Source of the DNA: Closterium sp. NIES-65
Taxonomy: Eukaryota > Streptophyta > Zygnematophyceae > Desmidiales > Closteriaceae
Length of the DNA: 64,000 bases
Direction of reading: 5' to 3'
Assembly (NCBI GenBank): GCA_948144175.1
Contig: CANXME010002459.1
Location: 1-64,000, forward strand
This document shows, piece by piece, positions 57,328-64,000 of the stretch. The position numbers and the translations under genes were made by a program. Position 1 is the first letter of the stretch, and every line of letters begins with the position of its first letter. A model generated the notes under the pieces. The model had not been told where the DNA came from. It searched no databases and saw only the letters and a list, made by a program, of their open reading frames with translations.

Positions 57328-59920
57328 CACATGTGTGTGCAGCAGACTCCCAAGAACTCAAAAATGAGTTTATGGTGAAGAAACAGAGCCTTGGTTTCCA
57401 GATTCAAGTGACTTTGAAGCTCGTCAAAGGGGCAAACTTCAAGATAGTGAGAATAGATACATTACAGCTTGTAGTGTAACATTTATCTTGGTATAGGTCC
57501 TTATGGAGGTCAGTTTCGAGACCCTTCTTGCTAGGCGATAATTTGGCGCTGTTCCACGTTACTGTACCTCAGCTCTTGGGGTTTGTAGAGGCTGGGAGTC
57601 ATTCCCAACTCGTAACTCTTCCTAATTTGTGTTACAAGACTATAGTGGCTGCTATAGTGCTGTTTGTTCAAACTCAAGTTGCATCGTCAATTCTTGATGA
57701 AATCATGCGATTGAAAGTGCCTATTGTAGATGATGTCAAGACGCTCCAGATCCAAGTTATAGCATGCAATTTAGAGTTGTGACCAGAATGCTATAAACGT
57801 TTAAAGCCGCTGTGTAGAAATCTGACCGTGCACTTAATCTTTCGTTTCAAGCCTATTGTGGTTATAACAATCTCCAGATTGGTACGTCATGGGATGGCGG
57901 TGGAATTCTTCTTAGTGATAATGTTTGCTTTCTTTATTGCCTTTGCTGCGCGTGCTCGGGGAGCTTGCATAATTTCAACGAAATTGTTGCGCACGTGGTG
58001 TCGGGTTTTCCCAGCTCGGCGTCATGGGCAATGTAGGGTTTTGCCCGTCGTTCAAGTAAAATGGTGACTACTGCGTCATTGATGACGTAGCATTGTTGTA
58101 CGTAAACTCTACCAGCGGAAATTGTTGCTCCCAAGTTGTTGGGCTGTCGCACATGGCGCGATTCGGTTGCTCCAGGGTCTGGTTCGTTCTGATCCCACAA
58201 GTTTTTCCACAAGTTGCTTGTAACCTTCGTGTCATGATTGCTAATGATTGTGGATGGTGAACGGTGCATACGAACGATAGACGCCATGAGCATGTGAGCA
58301 GTTTGTTCAGCTAAGGTCGATTTCATTCACGCAGAGAAGTGATCGATTTTGGTCAGTCGATCAATGATAACCATGACCTCGTCGCTACCAGCAGGACACG
58401 AAGGTAACCTTGTGATGAAATCCATTGTAACTTGCTGCGAGGCGCATTCATGTGTCTTCAGTTGCCTCACTTTTCTTTTGAGCGAACACTTCATCATCGA
58501 CATGTGGGGCACGAACCCACGTGATGCTGTACGTCAATCAACAGCTCCGGCGAGTAATAGTAACGTTGCAGTTGCAGTTGCTGTCGCGTTTTTTCGACCC
58601 CGAAGTGACCCAAGGTAACTCCGTCGTGTGCCTCATGCACTAACAGGTCCCGTTGCAGTGAATATGCCAGTACCCAGATGCGGTTGGTGCCAGTCTTCAC
58701 GTAATATACGTCCTTAGCTTCTGCTTGTTGCTGTGAATTTGCGGAGGTGAAAAACGAGTCAGTCTGGTGTTCGTGGGTGAATTTCTACATTGTTGGCCAT
58801 GGCCTAAAATACCAGCATGTAAAAATTCGCTCTTAGAAGCTTTGGTCTGTTAGCGTTTCTCACTCATCATCTAAAAAATTGCTTCGATGTCCCGTAGGTG
58901 CTGTGCTCTGTCAGGGCTGTAAATCAGTATGTCGTCTAAGTACATGATCACGTATAATGCTTTGCTCATGGTCATTTGGAAGGTGGCGGGGGCGTTGGTC
59001 AGTCTAAAGAGCATCATGGTGTATTTGAAAGAGCTGTAGCTGGTGTGGAAGGCAGTTTTTTGGGCAGTCGGGCGGGTTCACGCGAATCTGATGGTAACCT
59101 TCTCAAAGATTGAATTTCAAGAAGATGAGGATTCGTCGGCTCGTGGGATGGGAAAACGGGACTTGATTGTAACCCTGTTCAGTGCGCAGTTGTCGATGCA
59201 TATGCAAAATCCCCCGTCCATCTTCAGTGTGAACAGTATCAATGCTATGAAGGGTCACGAACTTGGGCGAATGGATTTCTTCTCGAGCAGATAATATAGC
59301 TGCTTCTGCAGTTGGTCCAGTTCAGGTTGGGCCAGTCTGAACTGTTGCTGTACTGTTGGTTGTGTCCGCGGTTCTATTTCTACTCTGTAATCGTGCGGTC
59401 GCTGAGGTGGCAGTCCCTTCAATAGACCATAGGGGAATATCCCGCTGTACTGCTTCAGTAGTGCTGCCAAGCCATTCAGTACGTGAGCAAGCCAATTCTG
59501 TAAATTGCTCGGTTTGTCTGGTGCTTCGGTTTCTCGGGCGTCAACCACTAGGGCATGATTCATCGTGATGGCGTTGTTGTTACTGTTTACTTGCATAGTG
59601 CAGTTGCCCGTCGTCTAATCTTTTCATAGGTTGTGTCGTTGCAGCCAATCAGGGCCAAGCAAAATATTGGTCCCGTCGAGCATCGTGACTCACGTTTCCT
59701 GGCTGAACGTGAAGTTATCCCTGTAGAGAATCCGTACTCGGTCCATGCGTTCAGTATTGCTAGTGGCATGCCGTCAACTGGTCTCGCGTCGATTTTAGGT
59801 AAGCATCGGTCCAGTGTCAGTTTCAGTCTCCGTGCAGTGGCGGTGATGATTAGGATGTGGCTAGCCCCCTTGTTTACAAAGATTCTAACTAACGCTGAGC
59901 TTTATGGGACTAATGTTGCG

Positions 59921-60245
59921 ATATATATTTATATATATTTATAACTGCTTCTAGCTTTAGCTCTAGTATAGTTATGTTACATTGCTGTTGGTGGTGCACA
60001 TTTGCTTTGACCTTTATATTGTGTTGTTTTCTCATTAGTGAACAACCCATTCTCAACTTTCCTTGGCACGAACTCTCTCAACATCCGTTGGCCTAGGCTC
60101 CTAAGCCTAGGCCCTAGACCTTCCGCTAGTCCTTTGACAACAATCTATCGTCGAACCCTCCTTGTCCAGTCGTGTGTGGTCGACTGCATGAATCGGCAAT
60201 GTCACTCGGTGAGGGTCAGCTGGGTCCGCCGAGCTGCGTGACTTG
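59921..60245. other. AT-rich interval within the gypsy element, unassigned
   Basis: Starts with a TATATATTTATATATAT stretch at about 59922-59943. Further on is a perfect 10 bp inverted repeat, GGCCTAGGCT (60090-60099) and AGCCTAGGCC (60104-60113), with a 4-base loop. It lies between the protease and Gag knuckle relics, where gypsy coding would be expected. I recognise no protein in it; it could be a small inserted element or highly decayed coding sequence. Confidence 0.4.
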
Positions 60246-61173
60246 TCTATGAAGGGCCCGTTTGCTACTAACTCCCAGCATTTCCCTGCTGCTTCATCTG
60301 TTTCTGCTGCTCCGCTCCTTCTTCTCCCTTAGCTTCCGTGCATTCGCTTTCGCAGTGCCCCAACTGGTTGAACGTAAAGCAGCGCCCTTTTGAATGGTGC
60401 AGCAGCGGCGTTCGCAGCGACGGCGTGTATTGTGGTGTTCTCGTTCCTCCCACGAGCTAGGTCTCCCCAATTGCTGCTGTTGTTGAACCTCGGTCTTAGT
60501 TGGTGTAGAAAGTTGAGTCTCTCGGCCATGGCGATGATTTCTTTAAATTTGGTGACGTTTCGGAGTAGAATCTCCTGCGCGATGTCGCTTTTCAGGCCAC
60601 CGATGTAGCGATCGATGCGCTCAGCTTCGTGCATGTATCCCACATACTAACATAACGCCATAAATCCACTGGTGTAGTCCTGAACTGAACCGGACTGGCG
60701 CCACGTGCGGAGCTTCTATTGCGCTGAGATTGATGTAGCAATTGGCTCGAATCTTGCGTGTAGTGCTCTACGTGTCCGACGTGCGATACCGGGCTACCTC
60801 CACGAAATACGACAATGCCCGAGGTCCATTTGGTCTTTCTCGTGCCGGCAGAGCCTCGTAGTCGCTCGGCTTCTTGACGATGATGCGCCACCAATCTATG
60901 GCGGGTCCTCATAGTAACGACAAGGCGTATCAGATTTTTGCCGCGTCCGACGAGACATAATTCACATTGAAGAAATCGTTAATCATGGAGATCCATACCA
61001 GAATCATCGGACCAGTTCGTTGACTCTGGTCGAAGTATGGCAAACGCTGCGGCTTAAGAGGCATGGGTAAAGGGAGTGATGTACATTGATTTGTGTTGCA
61101 ATGTTGGTGCGTATTTGACCTCCGGCCAAGTTCGTCTATACGAGATGTGTCATCCCGTGGTCGTCGCAAACTT

Positions 61174-61301
61174 CATTGACACTGGGAGCAGGAAAATGCA
61201 TGATGCATTGACACTGGGAGCAGGCGAATGCATGGTGCATTGACGCTGGGAGCAGGCGAATGTATGGTGCATTGACGCTGGGAGTAGGCGAATGCATGGT
61301 G
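61174..61301. repeat. Tandem repeat, four 32 bp units
   Basis: Units start at 61174, 61206, 61238 and 61270, each CATTGACRCTGGGAGYAGG followed by 13 more bases. Neighbouring units differ at only one to three positions. It lies in the N-terminal part of the gypsy gag relic. Confidence 0.92.
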
Positions 61302-61545
61302 CATTGCGTGCGGCGCGATCACTTGCTGAGCTCGAAGGTTGTCCCACACTCTCGTTTTGGGTGATGGATGGTGCTCCTTGTGCTGCTATTCCTTGTATTT
61401 GTGATTGTTGTTGTTTTGCCCATACAATGTCGTTTTGCAGTGACGTGCGTTCTGCCGTTAGCACTTTCGTGCAATTGTCATGTCAGCTCGTTCAGGCGCT
61501 CCTGCATGAGGCTCGCAAGGTCGATATCTTCTGCCATGTCAAAGC

Positions 61546-62188
61546 GCAACCGGACTAGGTGCTAGGCGTTGTCGTGGCTGTACGCACTTACGAGAGAGCA
61601 TAGGGACAGCGGCTCCTAGGACGCTTAGGGGACGTGAGTCCCTTCGAATGAAAAAACAAAAGTTGAATTCTGCTGGTTGCCAAAACCATGGTCCGAATGG
61701 AGTGCCTCTGATAGCGAAGTGTTACGGGTGCAATGTAGAGAGGTAGCAAGGATTGCACTAAATTGTCAAATGAGTAAAAAGTATGATCGAACGCATGAAC
61801 AAATACTTGGAAAACATGCAAACGGTAGCACGGTGCGTTCGAGCTAGCTAGTGCAAGGCTCTGGCTAGTCCCGAAGCGTAGGCCGACTCATGCCAGGCCA
61901 GCAATGCATGGTTTGGCAAATGCAGCGCGCGATGGCGGCGAAACACCGTTATCAGTAACGGTCGACGAAACGGTTGGTCATGTACGCCATGTTGACATGC
62001 AATGTAAGGAATGTAAAAAAAATCCTCAGAACAGGTAAAGGTTTCAGAAAGATAATATATTTAGTAGAATCTGGCAATGTAATGCAATTGGGGTAAAAGT
62101 AAAACCTGCATAGTAGGGTTAGGCTAAATGGCTGAAAGTAATCTCTACAGCCTACACGTTTTTTCTTTAATCTACACTGATCATAAGA
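61546..62188. other. Unassigned sequence between gypsy and Copia-B
   Basis: No convincing coding sequence on either strand. As it lies upstream of the gypsy gag start (minus strand), it may hold the leader and 5' LTR of that element, but I see no terminal repeat or primer site to confirm this. Confidence 0.4.
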
Positions 62189-64000
62189 TGTCAACAACAT
62201 GTATGTCTAGGTTGTAGGCTACAGTGAGGCACAGTTTCGAGGGTATAACCCAATTAGGGTTTTCCACATGTATCCAACCTTGTGCTAGTGCATCGATTCT
62301 GTTGTTTACGATTCTGACATGGTATGAGTCGCTGGGTTAGGCCCGTACCTACCGTTGTTCCCCTTGCAGCCCATGCACGCTGCCTTGCCTATACACTACC
62401 CAGCGCGCTGCGCCTACTCCCGTGCGCTGCCCGACCGTATGCTGCCCAGAGCGCCACACCTTTCCGCGCGCGCTACTTTGTCCGTGCCCTGCCTCCCGCC
62501 GCTCCTGCCTGCATGCGCTGCCCTGCTTGCAGTTGCTGCCATGCCCGTACGCTGCCACGCATACCGCGCCTGCCCACACACGCTGCCCCACGCGCTTCGT
62601 CTGCCCGCGCACGCTGTCTGCCCTTACGCTGCCCCACGCGCCGCGCCTTCCCGCATGTGCTGCTTTGCCCGTACCCTACCCCACGCAGCATGCCTGACTG
62701 TGTGCACTACCCTGCTTGTACGCTGCCTCGCGCGCCGCACCAGCCTGCGCACGCAGTCCTACTGTGCATGCCACCTGTGGACTTGCTGCCCAGCGCGACG
62801 AGCGCCCTGCTGCCTTGCTGCCCATCACGACGCACGCTCCGTCGCCTCGATGCCGCACGCGCGGCTGCTTTGCGTGACGCGCACCCTACTGCCCCGCTAA
62901 CTAGCGAGACAGACGCCTCGCTGCCCAGAGTGACGCATGCTCCGCTACCCCGCTGCCCAGCTTGATGCACGCGCCGTCACCCCGCTGCCCCGAGCGGCGG
63001 CTGCCTTGCGTGACGCATGCCACGCTGCCCACCGAGAAGTGCGCCGCGTCGCCCTACTGCCCCGCGCGCGTGCCTTGCAGTTGCCGCTACAACTGCCACA
63101 GCAGCAGCATCTGCTGCTCCAGCCACTGTAGCAGCCCCTACAACTACTACAGCAGCCTCTACAATTACTGAAGCAGCCGCTACAGCTGCCGCACCTTGGT
63201 TTCCTTGCTGCCACTGTTCCTCATCTCTACTATGCTACGCCATGCTACTTGACTACGCCGCCTTGACTACGCCATGCTACTTGCCCCTGAGGGGGATCCA
63301 GACGCCCTTGACATCCCGATCCCTCGCACTCACGCCGAGGCGGTCTCGGGACCCTGGGCTTCGTACTGGATAGCAGCTGAGGAGGCAGAGATGGCATCTT
63401 ATAGGTCCACAGGCACTTGCGTCAATGCAGTCCCACCACCTGGGACGAACGTCGTCAGTTGCCAATGACTCTACAAGGTGAAGCGGCCGCCTGGATCACC
63501 ACCTGTGTTCAAGGCACGCTATGTGGCGAGAGGCTTCAGTCAGCGAGAGGGGGTGGACTTCTTCCAGACCTTCGCTCCCACCCCGAAGAAGAGTACTCTT
63601 CGGGTGTTGCTGCATATTGCAGCCCAGCGCGACTACGAGTTGCACTCCTTGGACTTTTCCACCGCTTTCTTTCAGGGGAGCCTGCACGAGCAGATCTGGC
63701 TGCGTCGCCCGCCTAGCTTCACTGGCTCTTTCCCACCTGGGACCCAGTGGCAGCTGCGTTGACCAGTCTACGGCCTGCGTCAGGCTCTACGTGAGTGGCA
63801 CGACACACTTCGTTCGACCCTTGCAGCTCTTGACTTCTTTCCGTCGTCTGCTGACCCGTCACTGTTCATTCACCGTGGCTCGACCCCGTTCTTTGTCCTG
63901 GTCTACGTCGACGACCTGGTGTTCGCCACTCCCGACCGACGCGCGCTGGCCTCCGTGAAGGAGGAACTGCAGAGGAGACACACTTGCACTGACCTTGGTG
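62189..64000 (+). mobile_element. Copia-B element, runs off window end
   Basis: A probable short 5' LTR (62189-62319, TGTCA...TGACA), a degenerate primer site starting TGGTAT at 62320, a GC-rich repeat tract (62340-63270), then RT (63.3-64.0 kb; KARYVARGFSQREGVDFFQT, LDFSTAFF, YGLRQA, VYVDDLVFATP near 63.9 kb) cut by the window end. Gag, protease and integrase were not recognised between LTR and RT. The RT is the family of 51.8-53.7 kb. Broken at least three times in the visible part. Confidence 0.72.
62340..63270. repeat. GC-rich degenerate repeat tract
   Basis: Many loosely repeated copies of motifs such as CACGCTGCCC, CGCTGCCCCACGCGC and GTGACGCATGC, then CAG/CTACAACT-type repeats near 63.09-63.18 kb. 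Composition differs sharply from both sides. Open frames on several strands here give Cys/Pro/Ala/His-rich strings, which I read as by-products of the repeats and not genes. Confidence 0.7.

Larger units (their letters stand above)
54070..57869 (+). mobile_element. Copia-C element C2, decayed, host of the TRIM
   Basis: 5' LTR (about 54070-54819, left end lost), primer site 54822-54833, gag (about 54.85-55.28 kb), a short gag zinc-knuckle segment in reverse orientation (about 55.29-55.44 kb), RT (about 55.44-56.0 kb), RNase H (about 56.2-56.65 kb), purine tract, and 3' LTR (56701-57869) holding a TRIM. Integrase and protease were not seen. Broken many times (about eight or more), one of the oldest elements here. 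The LTR end GGTTATAACA and the primer site place it with C1. Confidence 0.82.
56701..57869 (+). repeat. 3' LTR of C2, with TRIM inside
   Basis: Starts near 56701 after GAGGGGGAC and ends GGTTATAACA at 57869. About 789 bp once the TRIM and one CACAT are discounted. The first bases are altered from the TGTTAG of C1, so the exact start is approximate. Confidence 0.78.
57870..61545 (-). mobile_element. Ty3/gypsy retrotransposon, minus strand, heavily decayed
   Basis: Read right to left: gag start near 61537 (MAEDIDLASLMQERLNEL), capsid-type Gag (about 60.35-60.65 kb; ERIDRYIGGL), CCHC-like knuckle (about 60.34-60.38 kb; CFTFNQLGHCESEC), protease relic (about 59.6-59.9 kb), RT (about 58.75-59.55 kb; active site YLDD at 58931-58942, preceded by a TNAPATFQ motif), the H2C2 integrase zinc finger (about 58.5-58.7 kb), and the integrase core (about 58.0-58.5 kb; TMDFITRLP, STIISNHDTK). 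RT before integrase is the gypsy order, opposite to copia. No LTRs were identified. Broken more than ten times; old. The left end lies beside the Copia-C LTR. Confidence 0.82.

Noticed and set aside
59043-59294. Plus-strand open frames at 59.0-60.6 kb as genes
   Set aside because: They are shadows of gypsy RT, protease and gag relics read on the minus strand.
61174-61301. CRISPR-like array
   Set aside because: Units are contiguous 32 bp direct repeats with no spacers, in a eukaryotic retroelement nest.
62324-62965. Cys/Pro/Ala-rich open frame of 213 codons and overlapping frames on both strands
   Set aside because: They lie in the GC-rich degenerate repeat and read as repeat by-products; no domain and no conserved start.

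Overview
The window is a dense nest of LTR retrotransposons with no host gene that I can support. Four kinds of element are present. Copia-A has 1.09 kb LTRs and a 6.86 kb complete form; it fills almost everything from 1 to about 43.3 kb and 46.4 to 51.8 kb. Copia-B and Copia-C are two other Ty1/copia families, present as decayed pieces. One Ty3/gypsy fossil lies on the minus strand (57.9-61.5 kb). In addition there is a 375 bp TRIM, a miniature non-autonomous LTR element. The names are mine. The tRNA-Met-type primer site (TGGTATCAGAGC) used by A, C and the TRIM, the copia variety and the GC-rich coding sequence suggest a eukaryote of the green lineage. I lean weakly to a streptophyte alga because Copia-B resembles elements I remember from such genomes, but I could not check this.

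Layout. 1-3813: Copia-A copy E1 (minus), whose gag-pol frame is open from its start to the window edge, inserted in plus-strand copy E2. 4821-11366: E3 (plus), a decayed element with two LTRs that belong to different subfamilies and no matching target duplication. 11.4-13 kb: LTR and RT pieces. 12.3-22.1 kb: old minus element E5, split by the younger minus element E6. 22.1-22.9 kb: Copia-B piece. 22.9-33.6 kb: minus element E8, whose LTR was hit by E7. E7 (23545-30399, plus) looks whole: identical-length LTRs with about 4 differences in 1093, a perfect GTTCA duplication and one uninterrupted 1526-codon gag-pol frame. 33.6-43.3 kb: pieces E9, E10 and E11 in alternating orientation with partial LTRs at the joints. 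43.3-46.2 kb: Copia-C pieces. 46.4-51.8 kb: two abutting Copia-A LTRs, a pol segment and a further LTR (E12). 51.8-53.7 kb: Copia-B. 54.1-57.9 kb: Copia-C copy C2, with the TRIM inside its 3' LTR. 57.9-61.5 kb: gypsy. 62.2-64 kb: Copia-B again, with a very GC-rich degenerate repeat tract.

How the parts relate. Only E7, and possibly E1, look able to supply a complete Copia-A protein set (Gag, protease, integrase, reverse transcriptase, RNase H). Diagnostic LTR differences split Copia-A into A1 (E1, E6, E7, left LTR of E3) and A2 (most of the others). A1 elements interrupt A2 elements, so A1 is the younger wave.

The most unusual object is the TRIM. A tRNA-Glu-like sequence with correctly spaced A and B boxes lies across its LTR/primer-site junction, and its ends resemble those of Copia-B.
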